Below are positions 39,795 to 48,252 of a DNA stretch of 64,000 bases, in pieces. Position numbers and translations under genes: made by a program. Positions within the stretch are counted from its first letter, which is position 1. Every line of letters starts with the position of its first letter. Source of the DNA: JACVRM01 sp963809765 (lineage in GTDB: Bacteria; Actinomycetota; Thermoleophilia; Gaiellales; Gaiellaceae); NCBI GenBank assembly GCA_963809765.1, contig CAWEKT010000001.1:992001-1056000 (forward strand), read 5' to 3'. A model generated the notes under the pieces. The model was not told where the DNA came from. It searched no databases and worked only from the letters and a program-made list of their open reading frames with translations.

Positions 39795-40536
39795 TCAGGA
39801 GGTCCAGCTCGGCCGACGTCGCTCGAGGAAGGCGCGCAGCCCTTCCTGACCCTCTTCGCTCGTGCGCAGCCGAGCGGCGACATGGGTCGTTTCCTCGTCG
39901 CGGGGCCCTTCGCGCACGAGCTTCTTCGCCTCGCGGGAGGCGCGCGGCCCGGCCGAGGCGAGCTCCGCGAGCACCCGCTCGACCGCTGCGTCCGGGTCGG
40001 CGGCGACCTCGTCGACCAGCCCGATCTGCCGGGCGGTGTCGGCGTCGAAGCGCTCGCCCGTGACGAAGTAGCGCCTGGCGGCGCGCGCCGATGCGCGGCA
40101 GCACGAAGGGCGAGATGACGGCCGGGATGATCCCGAGCTTCACCTCCGAGAATCCGAAGACCGCGTCAGGGGCCGCGATCGCGATGTCGGCGCAGGCGAC
40201 GAGCCCGGAGCCGCCGCCGAGGACGTACCCGTGCGCACGCACGACCACGGGCGCCGGGCAGGAGTCGATCGCCTCCATCATCCGGTAGAGGCGCAGCGCG
40301 TCCTCGACGTTCTCGTCGTAGCTGAGGTCGATCGAGGAGCGCTGCCACTCGACGTCGGCGCCGGCGCAGAACGCGGGGCCGTCACCGGCGAGCACGACGG
40401 CGCGAGCATCGCCGACGTCGGCGAAGGCCTCGGTCAGCTCGCGGATGAGGGCAGCGTCGAACGCGTTCCGGCGCTCGGGCCGCGCCAGCGTCACCCGCAG
40501 CACCGGACCGTCGCGCTCGGTTCGGAGTCCCGTCAC
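39795..40536 (-). CDS. Enoyl-CoA hydratase/isomerase family (possible methylglutaconyl-CoA hydratase)
   Basis: Crotonase fold: LARPERRNAFDAALI, GDGPAFCAGADVEW (first oxyanion loop), AHGYVLGGGSGLVACADIAIA (second oxyanion loop) and FGFSEVKLGIIPAVISPFVL with a catalytic-type glutamate. An extra base near 40090 shifts the frame; the rest continues as TARQIGLVDEVAADPD...AFLERRRPSWTS with its TGA at 39795-39797. An uncorrected frame would end instead at 39784. Position directly before an MCC-type alpha subunit suggests hydration of 3-methylglutaconyl-CoA in leucine breakdown; this is inference. GTG 40536, with a divergent promoter shared with the DapA-like gene. Confidence 0.82.
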
Positions 40537-40545
40537 GGCCGGCGC

Positions 40546-40551
40546 AGCTTA
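40546..40551 (-). promoter_or_regulatory. -10 box for the hydratase-carboxylase operon (TAAGCT)
   Basis: Minus-strand TAAGCT with 9 nt to GTG 40536, within a 47-bp divergent intergenic region that also holds TACGCT for the plus-strand gene. Confidence 0.4.
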
Positions 40552-40571
40552 CGTCCGGCGCCTCGCGTGCA

Positions 40572-40577
40572 TACGCT
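40572..40577 (+). promoter_or_regulatory. Leaderless-type -10 box for the DapA-like gene (TACGCT)
   Basis: TACGCT, 6 nt, ATG 40584. It is back-to-back with the opposing box at 40546-40551, so the two promoters must overlap upstream elements. Confidence 0.5.
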
Positions 40578-40583
40578 GCCTCG

Positions 40584-41423
40584 ATGCTTCGCGGAGCGTT
40601 CGCAGCCGCGCTGACGCCCCTGTGCGAGGGCGGCTCGAGGCTCGACGAGGAGGCTTTCGAGCCGTACGCCGCGTTCCTGCGGGGCGGGCGAGTCGACGGC
40701 GTCCTTGCGCTCGGGACGACCGGCGAGGGGATCCTGCTCGACCCGAGCGAGCGTGTCCGCGCGGTGGAGCTCTTCGCGGCCGCGGGGCTGACGACGATCG
40801 CGCACTGCGGCGCCCAGACGACCGTCGAGACCGTGCGCCTCGCGGCAGCCGCCGGCGAGGCGGGTGCGGCCGCGGTCGCCGTCATCGGGCCGCCCTACTT
40901 CCAGCTCGACGGGCCCGCGTTGCTCGCTCACTTCGAAGCCGCCGCCCGGGCCTGCCTACCGCTGCCCTTCTACCTCTACGAGTTCGCGGGAGCGTCCGGT
41001 TACGCAGTGCCCGTCGACGTGGTCGAGCGGCTGCGCGAGCGCGCGCCGAATCTCGCCGGGCTCAAGGTCTCGGACGCGCCCTGGGAGCGGTTCGAGCCCT
41101 ACCTGCTCGAGGGGCTCGACGTCTTCGTCGGCCCGGAGAGCCTGATTCCGCAAGGCATGGACGCCGGGGCGGTGGGAGCGGTCTCCGCGCTCGCCTCCGC
41201 CTTCCCGGAGCGCGTCGCGGCGGCGGTGCGCGATCCCGGCGGCGAGCAGGCCGCTGCGCTCGGCGAGCTGCGTGCCGGCATCGAGCGGTTTCCGCGCCAC
41301 GCGGCCCTCAAGCGGATCGTTGCGCGTCGCGGTGTGCCGCTGCGCGAGGACGTCCGCGCGCCGCTGCGGCTGTTGAACGAGGATGAGCGCGGGTCGCTGG
41401 ACGAGTGGCTCGAATCGTCGTAG
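40584..41423 (+). CDS. DapA/NAL-family class I lyase
   Basis: 279-residue TIM-barrel aldolase family member. Seen: AALTPLCEGG start, GTTGEGILLDPSERVR carboxylate-binding block, PPYFQ, the family tyrosine in FYLYEF and the Schiff-base lysine in LAGLKVSD. These are the catalytic residues of dihydrodipicolinate synthase-like enzymes, but several specificity residues for true DapA are not obvious. The downstream FAD oxidoreductase overlaps it by 19 bases, so the two form one operon. In known pathways a DapA-like deaminase plus D-amino-acid-type dehydrogenase handles hydroxyproline; a comparable imino-acid or sugar-acid pathway is a reasonable inference. Confidence 0.8.
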   Translation: MLRGAFAAALTPLCEGGSRLDEEAFEPYAAFLRGGRVDGVLALGTTGEGILLDPSERVRAVELFAAAGLTTIAHCGAQTTVETVRLAAAAGEAGAAAVAVIGPPYFQLDGPALLAHFEAAARACLPLPFYLYEFAGASGYAVPVDVVERLRERAPNLAGLKVSDAPWERFEPYLLEGLDVFVGPESLIPQGMDAGAVGAVSALASAFPERVAAAVRDPGGEQAAALGELRAGIERFPRHAALKRIVARRGVPLREDVRAPLRLLNEDERGSLDEWLESS

Positions 41424-42460
41424 CGGGCGCAGGCGCCGTCGGCGCCAGCGTCGCGTACCACCTGGCCCTGCGCGGCGCCCGTGACGTCGTGCTGGCCGAC
41501 CGGGGCGCGGTGGCGAGCGGGGCGACGGGGAAGGCGATGGGCGGCGTCCGCCAGCAGTTCTCGACCGCGGCCGAGGTCGGGCTCGCGCGCGCGAGCCTCG
41601 AGCTCTTCCGCGAGCTCGGCGCGCCGCTGTTCGAGGAGGTCGGCTACCTCTTCGTCGCGACCACGGAGGACGGCGAGCGGGAGCTCGAGGGACGGGTGGA
41701 GCTGCAGCGCTCCTTCGGTGTCCCGGTCGAGCGCGTCGCGCCGGACCGCGTCGAGGGTTTGCGCGTGGACGACCTGCACGGGGCCGCTGCGTGCTGGGAG
41801 GACGGGATCGCCGATCCTGTCGGCGTCACGCGAGCGATCGTGGAGCGCGCCGCTGCGCTGGGGGTGGAGGTGCGCGAGGAGACCGACGCGCTCGGCCTCG
41901 ACGGGGACATGCTCGTCATCGCCTGCGGCGCCTCGTCGGCGGCGGCCGCGGCCGCTCGCGGTGTCGAGCTTCCGATCCGGCCGCTCTGCCGCCAGCTCGT
42001 CGACGTTGGCCCGGTCGCGGGCGTCCCCGCAGACCTGCCGATGGTGATCGAGCTCGAGACCGGGTTCCACTTCCGCCGCGTCGAGCGGGACCGCCTGCGG
42101 CTCGCCATGGCAGAGGATGTCCCGCGCTGGGGGGCGGACGAGTGGGTAGACGAACAGCTCGTCGCCGACTGGCGCGAGCGTCTTGCCGGTCGCTTCCCGC
42201 GCGCCGCGGGCGCCCCGGTCGTGCGCTCGTGGGCGGGCCTCTACGACATGACGCCGGACGCCCACCCGATCATCGGCGCGGTCGCCGACGGGGTCTACGT
42301 GGCCGCGGGGTTCTCCGGGCACGGCTTCATGCAGGCGCCGGCGGCCGGCGACGCGCTCGCCGCCGAGATCCTCGGTCAGGCGCCGCCTCTCGACCTCTCC
42401 GCCTATCGGCTCGAGCGCTTCGCCGGCGACGCGACCTTCCCCGAGACACTCGTGCTCTGA
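41405..42460 (+). CDS. FAD-dependent amine/D-amino-acid oxidoreductase (DAO family)
   Basis: 351 residues. N-terminal Rossmann motif RIVVAGAGAVGASVAYHLALRG, flavin-binding ASGATGKAMGGVRQQF, central IADPVGVTRAIVERAAALGVEV and the C-terminal WAGLYDMTPDAHPIIG...GHGFMQAPAAG block are those of sarcosine oxidase beta/D-amino-acid dehydrogenase-like proteins. It oxidises a secondary amine or D-amino acid to an imine, passing electrons to a quinone or O2. GTG start at 41405, inside the DapA-like gene. No electron-transfer partner subunits (alpha, gamma) lie nearby, so it probably acts alone. Confidence 0.85.
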   Translation: MARIVVAGAGAVGASVAYHLALRGARDVVLADRGAVASGATGKAMGGVRQQFSTAAEVGLARASLELFRELGAPLFEEVGYLFVATTEDGERELEGRVELQRSFGVPVERVAPDRVEGLRVDDLHGAAACWEDGIADPVGVTRAIVERAAALGVEVREETDALGLDGDMLVIACGASSAAAAAARGVELPIRPLCRQLVDVGPVAGVPADLPMVIELETGFHFRRVERDRLRLAMAEDVPRWGADEWVDEQLVADWRERLAGRFPRAAGAPVVRSWAGLYDMTPDAHPIIGAVADGVYVAAGFSGHGFMQAPAAGDALAAEILGQAPPLDLSAYRLERFAGDATFPETLVL

Positions 42461-42554
42461 TCCCGCGCCGGCCCGACGCTGGCACAAAGTTGACACGCAG
42501 TCGGCACAGACACGTGCGCCCGGCGCTGGTACCTCTTCACCGGGGTCGAGTGGG

Positions 42555-42580
42555 AGGCCCCACCCAGAGGGCGGGGGCTT
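42555..42580. terminator. Imperfect hairpin between convergent genes
   Basis: aggccccaccc and ggcgggggctt pair with two mismatches around a 4-nt loop, then CTCG; a 14-nt palindrome (gcccgcgcgcgggc) sits at 42584. It may end transcription from both sides. Confidence 0.35.
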
Positions 42581-42616
42581 CTCGCCCGCGCGCGGGCGCG
42601 CGTGCGCGGAAACTCG

Positions 42617-42949
42617 CTACTCCTCGAACGCGAGCCCGAGGCGCGAGAGCGGCTCCTCGGCGAAGAGCCCCTCGATCGTCGCCTCAACGTCGAACTCCTC
42701 GACGATGTCAGGGGCCTTGCCGATGAGCTCGCGCGCCCGGCTCGGCAGCTCCTGCTCCGACGCCTCGCGCGACTCCCAGAGGTAGACGGCACCCCAGCGG
42801 TCGGTCGTCTCGTCCGAGATCCAGGCCTTGAAGCGCAGGCCGGGCACCTCCGCGAAGGCGTCGACGGACTCCTCGCGCAGGTAGCGGCGGAGCTCGCCCA
42901 CCGTCGTCAGGGAGTCGGCGAGGCTCCAGAGAACCAGCCGCAGCAGCAC
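42617..42949 (-). CDS. YdhR-like/ABM-superfamily small protein
   Basis: 110 residues resembling the mono-oxygenase YdhR-like dimeric alpha-beta barrel family (WSLADSLTTVGELRRYLREE, PGLRFKAWISDETTDRWGAVYLWESREA). Such proteins bind small ligands; an oxygenase activity is not demonstrated for most. GTG start shares one base with the stop of the 46-residue gene upstream (TAGTG), so the two are coupled. Confidence 0.65.
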   Translation of the reverse strand: MLLRLVLWSLADSLTTVGELRRYLREESVDAFAEVPGLRFKAWISDETTDRWGAVYLWESREASEQELPSRARELIGKAPDIVEEFDVEATIEGLFAEEPLSRLGLAFEE

Positions 42950-43089
42950 TACTCGTCCGGCAGCTTGGCGAGCAGCGCCTTGATCTGGCGCAGCACGTCG
43001 GCCTCGTCGTGGCCGAAGTCGTCCAGGTAGGCGTGGAGCGCCTCCCGGAGCAGGCGGAGTTCACCCTCGTCGAGCTCGATCGTGACCAT
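42949..43089 (-). CDS. 46-residue helical protein coupled to the YdhR-like gene
   Basis: ATG 43089 to TAG 42949-42951, product MVTIELDEGELRLLREAL...LAKLPDE. Acidic, leucine-rich, strongly helical; resembles short actinobacterial proteins of unknown role. Support comes from the leaderless -10 box 7 nt before the ATG and the one-base overlap with the next start. Confidence 0.6.
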   Translation of the reverse strand: MVTIELDEGELRLLREALHAYLDDFGHDEADVLRQIKALLAKLPDE

Positions 43090-43096
43090 GGCGGGG

Positions 43097-43102
43097 AGCC
43101 TA
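43097..43102 (-). promoter_or_regulatory. Leaderless-type -10 box for the 46-residue gene (TAGGCT)
   Basis: Minus-strand TAGGCT, 7 nt, ATG 43089. The first three bases are also the TAG stop of the cupin gene, so a promoter is embedded in the operon end. Confidence 0.45.
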
Positions 43103-43459
43103 ACCCCAGCTCGGAGGTTCGTACGCGCCCTGCTGGGGTGCCCCGATGGTGAGGAACTCGAGCCCGTCCGGGCCGGACACCGGCTGGCGCGTCGACTCCG
43201 GGTCGACGCGCACGAGCCGCCCGGGCCTGAGGTCGACCTCGTCGCCGTCGACCCGCATCACGCCCGAGCCGGCGACGACGAACACGACCTCCTCGTGGCC
43301 GTCACCCGTGTGGTCGTGCTCCAGTCCGGCCTGGTCCGGCGGGAACACGAAGTAGTTGAATCCGAACGCGCGCGCACCGACGGCGCGGCGTGCCTTTCGC
43401 ACCATCCCGCCCGGCCCCTCGCCGGCCAGCTCGTGCACGTCGGCGACGTCGAATCCCAC
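43100..43459 (-). CDS. Small cupin protein
   Basis: 119-residue single-domain cupin. The first motif is complete (GLEHDHTGDGHEEVVFVVAGSG, two His and Glu). In the second motif (PGRLVRVDPESTRQ) the usual histidine is replaced, so metal binding may be weak or altered. It starts 2 bases after the stop of the carboxyltransferase gene, so it belongs to that transcript. A binding or regulatory role is as likely as catalysis. Confidence 0.75.
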   Translation of the reverse strand: MGFDVADVHELAGEGPGGMVRKARRAVGARAFGFNYFVFPPDQAGLEHDHTGDGHEEVVFVVAGSGVMRVDGDEVDLRPGRLVRVDPESTRQPVSGPDGLEFLTIGAPQQGAYEPPSWG

Positions 43460-43461
43460 GT

Positions 43462-45051
43462 CTACATCCTGAAGACGCCGAACGTCGTCTCCGGGATCGG
43501 CGCGTTGAGCGCCGAGGAGATGCCGAGGGCGAGCACCCGCCGCGTGTCGCGCGGGTCGATGATGCCGTCGTCCCAGAGCCGGGCGGTCGAGTAGTAGGGG
43601 TTGCCCTCAGCCTCGTACTTCGCGCGGATCTCGTCCGGATCGGCGTCGCCGACCATGGTCAGCACCGTCGCCGCCTGCTCGCCGCCCATCACCGAGATGC
43701 GGGCGTTCGGCCACATCCAGAGCTGTCGTGGCCCGTACGCGCGTCCGCACATCCCGTAGTTGCCCGCGCCGAAGGAGCCGCCGATCACCACCGTGAACTT
43801 GGGCACCTCGGCGCACGCGACCGCGGTGACGAGCTTGGCGCCGTCGCGCGCGATGCCGCCAGCCTCGTACTCGACCCCGACCATGAAGCCCGTGATGTTC
43901 TGGAGGAACACGAGCGGGAGGCGTCGCTTGCAGCAGAGCTCGATGAAGTGAGCGCCCTTCTGGGCCGACTCGGCGAAGAGGACGCCGTTCGAGGCCAGGA
44001 TCCCGACCGGGAAGCCCTCGATGCGCGCGAACCCGGTGACGAGGGTTTCGCCGTAGAGGGCCTTGAACTCGTCGAAGCGCGAGCCGTCCACGATCCGCGC
44101 GATCGCCTCTCGCGGGTCGAAGGGCTGGCGATGGTCCTCGGGGATCAGCCCGTAGAGCTCGTCCGGGTCGGCGACCGGAGGCTCGGGGGCTGCGACCTCC
44201 CACGGCGCCTCGCGACGCCGGTGGAGGTTGCGCACGATCTGGCGCACCAGCGCGAGCGCGTGCTCGTCCGACGTCGCGTAGTGGTCGGCGACTCCGGAGC
44301 GGCGGGCGTGGACATCCGCGCCGCCGAGCTCCTCGGCGCTCACGTCCTGCCCGGTGGCGGCCTTCACGAGCGGCGGGCCGCCGATGAAGATCGTGCCGGT
44401 GCCGCGGACGATCACCGTCTCGTCGCTCATCGCGGGGACGTAGGCGCCGCCCGCCGTGCACGAGCCCATGACCGCAGCGATCTGCGGGATGCCCTTCGCC
44501 GAGAGGCGGGCCTGGTTGTAGAAGATCCGCCCGAAGTGCTCGCGGTCGGGGAACACCTCGGCCTGGAGCGGCAGGAAGGCCCCGCCCGAGTCGACCAGGT
44601 AGATGCAGGGCAGGTGGTTCTGCTCGGCGATCTCCTGCGCACGCAGGTGCTTCTTGACGGTGAGCGGGAAGTAGGAGCCACCCTTCACCGTCGCGTCGTT
44701 GGCGACGATCACGCACTCCTGACCCTCGACGACGCCGATGCCGGTGACGATGCCGGCCGATGGCGCCCCGCCGTCGTAGAGGTCCCAGGCCGCCAGGGCG
44801 GAGAGCTCGAGGAAGGCACTGCCGGGGTCGACCAGGCGGTCGATCCGCTCCCGCACGGGCAGCTTGCCGCGCGAGCGGTGCCGCTCGAGTGCGCGGTCGC
44901 CGCCGCCGGCCGCGACCTGTTCCGTCCGCGAGCGCAGCTCGTCGACGAGCTCCTGCATTCGCTGCTGGCGCGCAGCGAACACCTCGGTGCGCTCGACCTG
45001 CGGCAGCAGCAGCCCCACGGCGCGGAGGGTACCGGTGGGGTCAGATTTCAC
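43462..45051 (-). CDS. Methylcrotonyl-CoA-type carboxyltransferase beta subunit
   Basis: 529 residues, intact. Crotonase-fold carboxyltransferase of the MCC type: GGSYFPLTVKKHLRAQEIAEQN, LVDSGGAFLPLQAEVFPD, GSCTAGGAYVPAMSDE, IFIGGPPLVKAATGQ, LASNGVLFAESAQKGAHFIELC, LQNITGFMVG and GGSFGAGNYGMCGRAY. It transfers CO2 from carboxybiotin to the 4-carbon of 3-methylcrotonyl-CoA in leucine degradation. The partner is probably the alpha subunit at 38187-39787. The GTG at 45051 is the longest start; a second GTG about 11 codons in is possible. The downstream cupin is co-transcribed. Confidence 0.9.
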   Translation of the reverse strand: MKSDPTGTLRAVGLLLPQVERTEVFAARQQRMQELVDELRSRTEQVAAGGGDRALERHRSRGKLPVRERIDRLVDPGSAFLELSALAAWDLYDGGAPSAGIVTGIGVVEGQECVIVANDATVKGGSYFPLTVKKHLRAQEIAEQNHLPCIYLVDSGGAFLPLQAEVFPDREHFGRIFYNQARLSAKGIPQIAAVMGSCTAGGAYVPAMSDETVIVRGTGTIFIGGPPLVKAATGQDVSAEELGGADVHARRSGVADHYATSDEHALALVRQIVRNLHRRREAPWEVAAPEPPVADPDELYGLIPEDHRQPFDPREAIARIVDGSRFDEFKALYGETLVTGFARIEGFPVGILASNGVLFAESAQKGAHFIELCCKRRLPLVFLQNITGFMVGVEYEAGGIARDGAKLVTAVACAEVPKFTVVIGGSFGAGNYGMCGRAYGPRQLWMWPNARISVMGGEQAATVLTMVGDADPDEIRAKYEAEGNPYYSTARLWDDGIIDPRDTRRVLALGISSALNAPIPETTFGVFRM

Positions 45052-45231
45052 TGCTTCGGCGCCCGTCCGTCACACCTGCGTGCGTCTCGGGCGAGTAGCG
45101 TCGAGACCGGAGGGAGGACCGCGGCCGGCCCCAGCGGCATGTCACGAAAGGACACCGGCCAGAGTGGACAGGGCGGCGCGTGCGGGCACCGCCCGTGCGC
45201 CGTCCTCGACCGCGCGTGCTAGGAAGGAACG

Positions 45232-45867
45232 GTGCCGGATCTCGCGCTCTACGGCGTCTTCCTCCTGGCGGCTCTCGGGCTGCTGCTCGTCCCTGGTCCG
45301 GCGGTGCTCTTCATCGTCGCCCAGAGCATCGAGGGCGGGCGCCGCGCGGGGCTCGTCTCGACCCTCGGCGTCCACTGCGGCTCGCTCGTCCACGTGGCTG
45401 CGGCCGCGCTCGGGCTGTCGTCGCTCCTCGTCTCATCCGCGCGAGCCTTCGAGGTCGTCAAGTACGCCGGAGCCGCCTACCTCATCTTCCTCGGCCTGCG
45501 CACCCTGTTCGCCCGGGCGTCGCCGCCTGACCGCTCCGACACCCGTCGAGCCGACTCGCAGCGGCTCAGGCGTGCGGCGACGGTGCAGATCCTGAACCCG
45601 AAGACGGCGCTCTTCTTCCTCGCCTTCCTGCCGCAGTTCGTCGACCCGAACGGGCCCGCGCCGACACTGCAGCTGCTCGTCCTCGGCGCGACCTTCGTCG
45701 CGCTCGGGCTGGTCACCGACGGGACGTATGCGCTGCTCGCAGGAGCCGTCGCGCCGAGGCTCCGGCGGGCTCGCGGGGCTGCGAGCGCCGGTCGCTGGGC
45801 GTCGGGCGGGATCCTCGTCGGACTCGGCCTCACCGCCGCGCTCACCGGCTCGCGCCGCACGGCGTGA
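45232..45867 (+). CDS. LysE/RhtB-family amino-acid exporter
   Basis: 211 residues, five to six hydrophobic segments (LYGVFLLAALGLLLVPGPAV, HVAAAALGLSSLLV, FEVVKYAGAAYLIFLGLRTL). The VPGPAVLFIVAQSIEGGRRAGL start and the NPKTALFFLAFLPQFVDP motif are diagnostic of LysE/RhtB/threonine-type efflux proteins. GTG start behind AGGAAGGA. Its stop overlaps the GTG of moeA (GTGA), an unusual pairing that is probably just operon sharing. Substrate not predictable. Confidence 0.88.
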   Translation: MPDLALYGVFLLAALGLLLVPGPAVLFIVAQSIEGGRRAGLVSTLGVHCGSLVHVAAAALGLSSLLVSSARAFEVVKYAGAAYLIFLGLRTLFARASPPDRSDTRRADSQRLRRAATVQILNPKTALFFLAFLPQFVDPNGPAPTLQLLVLGATFVALGLVTDGTYALLAGAVAPRLRRARGAASAGRWASGGILVGLGLTAALTGSRRTA

Positions 45868-47060
45868 CTGCGGCCACGCTCCTCTCCGTCGACGAGGCGC
45901 TCGAGGCCGTGCTCGCGCGCGTACGCCCGCTCGGCGGGGAGCTCGTGCCGCTCGAGCTCGCCGCCGGCCGCGTCCTGCGGGAGCCCGGCGGCGCTGCGGT
46001 CGATCTGCCTCCGTTCGACAGCTCGGCGATGGACGGGTACGCGCTGCGCGCGGAGGACACCCCGGGCCGCTTGCCGGTGGTCGACCGCATCGCGGCCGGG
46101 AGACCGGCCGGCCGGGCGCTCCGTGCGGGCGAGGCGATGGCGATCGCCACCGGCGGCGCCGTGCCCGACGGCGCCGACTCGGTCGTGCCGATCGAGGTCG
46201 TGTCCGAGGCCGACGACACGCTCGACGTCCCTGACCCGGTGGCGCCAGGCGCGAACGTGCGACCGCGTGGCGGCGACCTCCGCAGCGGCGACACGGTCGT
46301 CGAGGCCGGCATGAGCCTCGGCCCCGCACAGCTCGCGGCGCTGGCGGCCGCAGGCATCGGCGACGTCCGCGTCTCCCGCCGGCCCACGCTGGCCGTGCTG
46401 GTCACGGGCAGCGAGCTCCGCCCGCCCGGGAGCACGCTGGAGCCAGGCCAGATCTACGACGCGAACGGCGTCATGCTCGCGACACAGGCAGCGGCGGCGG
46501 GCGCTGACGCGGAGAGGCTGGCCGCCGTCGCCGACACCCCCGACGAGCACCGCGCGGCGCTCGCGCGCGGGCTCGAGCACGACGTGCTCGTCTCGTCAGG
46601 AGGCGTCTCCGTCGGCCCGCACGACCTCGTCCGCTCGGTCGGCGCCGAGCTCGGGGTCGAGGAGGTCTTCTGGGGGATCGCGATGAGGCCCGGCAAACCG
46701 CTCTGGTTCGGCGTGCGCGAGGGCACGCTCGTGTTCGGGCTGCCTGGCAACCCGGTGTCGTCGCTCGTCTGCTTCCAGCTGTTCGTGCGACCGGCGCTGC
46801 TCGCCCTGCAGGGGCACGCGGCGCCGCGGCCGCCGTTCTCGCGCGGGACGCTCACGAGGGCGGTGCCGCGGAACGCGGCACGGGACGATCTGGTTCGTGC
46901 CCGCTGGACGGCTCGAGGCGACGGCGTCCAGCTCGAGCCGATCAGCGGCCAGGAGTCGCACATGATCGCGCGCGCCGCGACGGCGAACGCGCTGGTGCTC
47001 GTCGCCCGCGGCGACGGTGAGGCCGCCGCGGGCGAGAGCGTCCCCTTCCTGCCGCTCTAG
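45864..47060 (+). CDS. moeA: Molybdopterin molybdotransferase
   Basis: 398 residues, intact. Family blocks in order: LELAAGRVLREP, PPFDSSAMDGYAL, ATGGAVPDGADSVVPIE, VLVTGSELRPPG, IYDANGVML, SSGGVSVGPHD, GIAMRPGKPLWFG and LPGNPVSSLVCFQLFV. MoeA inserts molybdate into adenylylated molybdopterin to finish Moco. GTG start overlaps the LysE stop. No other Moco genes or molybdoenzymes are in the window. Convergent with the glycoside hydrolase 4 bases later. Confidence 0.92.
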   Translation: MTAATLLSVDEALEAVLARVRPLGGELVPLELAAGRVLREPGGAAVDLPPFDSSAMDGYALRAEDTPGRLPVVDRIAAGRPAGRALRAGEAMAIATGGAVPDGADSVVPIEVVSEADDTLDVPDPVAPGANVRPRGGDLRSGDTVVEAGMSLGPAQLAALAAAGIGDVRVSRRPTLAVLVTGSELRPPGSTLEPGQIYDANGVMLATQAAAAGADAERLAAVADTPDEHRAALARGLEHDVLVSSGGVSVGPHDLVRSVGAELGVEEVFWGIAMRPGKPLWFGVREGTLVFGLPGNPVSSLVCFQLFVRPALLALQGHAAPRPPFSRGTLTRAVPRNAARDDLVRARWTARGDGVQLEPISGQESHMIARAATANALVLVARGDGEAAAGESVPFLPL

Positions 47061-47064
47061 GCGC

Positions 47065-48252
47065 CTACTTGGGCAGGCGCCGGAAGGTGGTGAACGCGGG
47101 CTTGCGCTTGCCCGAGGCCGTCAGCAGTCCGGACTGCCAGCCGGCGACCGCGCGCTGGTCGCGCAGCAGGAACCAGAGCATCATGTCGATGCGCGGGTGC
47201 TTGCGCGCGTACGTGTACGCCTGGCGCAGGTAGAGCGCCTGCTTCGAGAGCGTGACGCCGAAGCGGCGGTCCGGAGGTCGCGTCTGGTAGCCGTACTCCG
47301 TGATCCAGATGCGCTTGCGGCCGTAGAGGCGGTTCACCAGCTGGATCAGCTCGTCGATGTTGCCGAGCACGACCGGCGGCGCGATCCGGCCCCGTGCGCC
47401 CCGGTTCGACTTCGGCTTCGAGAGCGGCGTCTCGCTCGGCGAGCCGTAGTACGGATGGTGGGCGTAGGCGTCGAAGCGCCGGAGCTTGGCCTTCTTCAGC
47501 GCCTTCAGGAACGGAATCGGGCCGATCGACGCCCGCTTCGTGCCCGGGTTGTTGTTGCCCCGAGGCGCCGTCACACCGCAGCCGACCTTCTCGCCGCGGA
47601 TCAGCGTCGCCTTCACGCCGTCGTAGACCGCGTTGCAGATGCGCGCGTAGTCGAACGGGCTCTGCGCCACCCAGCGAAGCGTGCGGCCCTTGCCGACGCG
47701 CTTGTACTGGGGCGAGAGGAAGACGGGGTTGTTGGGTTCGTTCCAGGCGAGCCAATGACGGACTGCCGGAAGCGCCGTCTCCTGGGTCGACGGATCACCG
47801 TCGTCGACGATGTAGGAGCCGCTGTAGCGCTTGGCCGCCGCGTACGCGAAGTTCCGCAGATCACGCGCCAGCCTGGGTGCGCGGTTCAGTGGCTTGCGGC
47901 CGTTCGCCCAGCCCGGCGTGCCGTAGATGGAGAAGACCACCTTCATGCCGCGCTCATCCGCCATCCGCACCATCCGGTCGTACGCGAACCAGTCGTACTT
48001 CGGGTCGGCTGGATCGGTCGGCTTCGCCGGCCGGCCCTTGCGCGCGACTCCGATGGGCCCACCCCAGTAGAGGTTCGTGCGGATCGTCTTCGCCCCGAGG
48101 GTGTCGAGCAGCGGGAAGGCCCGCTCGGGGTTCCCGAGCGTCTCGGACTCGTCGAACAGCCCGACCATCAGACCCCGCGCGCCGGGAGCGGCGGGGGACA
48201 CCAGCGCGGCAAAGCAGGTAAAGGCGGCTGTGAGCAGCAGAAATCGCTTCAT
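47065..48252 (-). CDS. Secreted clan-A-like glycoside hydrolase
   Basis: 395 residues with a signal peptide (MKRFLLLTAAFTCFAALVSPA). TIM-barrel layout of GH clan A: LGAKTIRTNLYWGGP, MKVVFSIYGTPGWA, HWLAWNEPNNPVFL with the proton-donor glutamate (~residue 170), FDAYAHHPYY, and RIWITEYGYQTRP with the nucleophile glutamate (~residue 320). The order resembles GH39/GH5-like actinobacterial enzymes. The substrate, probably a plant or microbial polysaccharide, cannot be fixed. ATG with GGAG ribosome site; divergent from the secreted pair at 48588. Confidence 0.8.
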   Translation of the reverse strand: MKRFLLLTAAFTCFAALVSPAAPGARGLMVGLFDESETLGNPERAFPLLDTLGAKTIRTNLYWGGPIGVARKGRPAKPTDPADPKYDWFAYDRMVRMADERGMKVVFSIYGTPGWANGRKPLNRAPRLARDLRNFAYAAAKRYSGSYIVDDGDPSTQETALPAVRHWLAWNEPNNPVFLSPQYKRVGKGRTLRWVAQSPFDYARICNAVYDGVKATLIRGEKVGCGVTAPRGNNNPGTKRASIGPIPFLKALKKAKLRRFDAYAHHPYYGSPSETPLSKPKSNRGARGRIAPPVVLGNIDELIQLVNRLYGRKRIWITEYGYQTRPPDRRFGVTLSKQALYLRQAYTYARKHPRIDMMLWFLLRDQRAVAGWQSGLLTASGKRKPAFTTFRRLPK

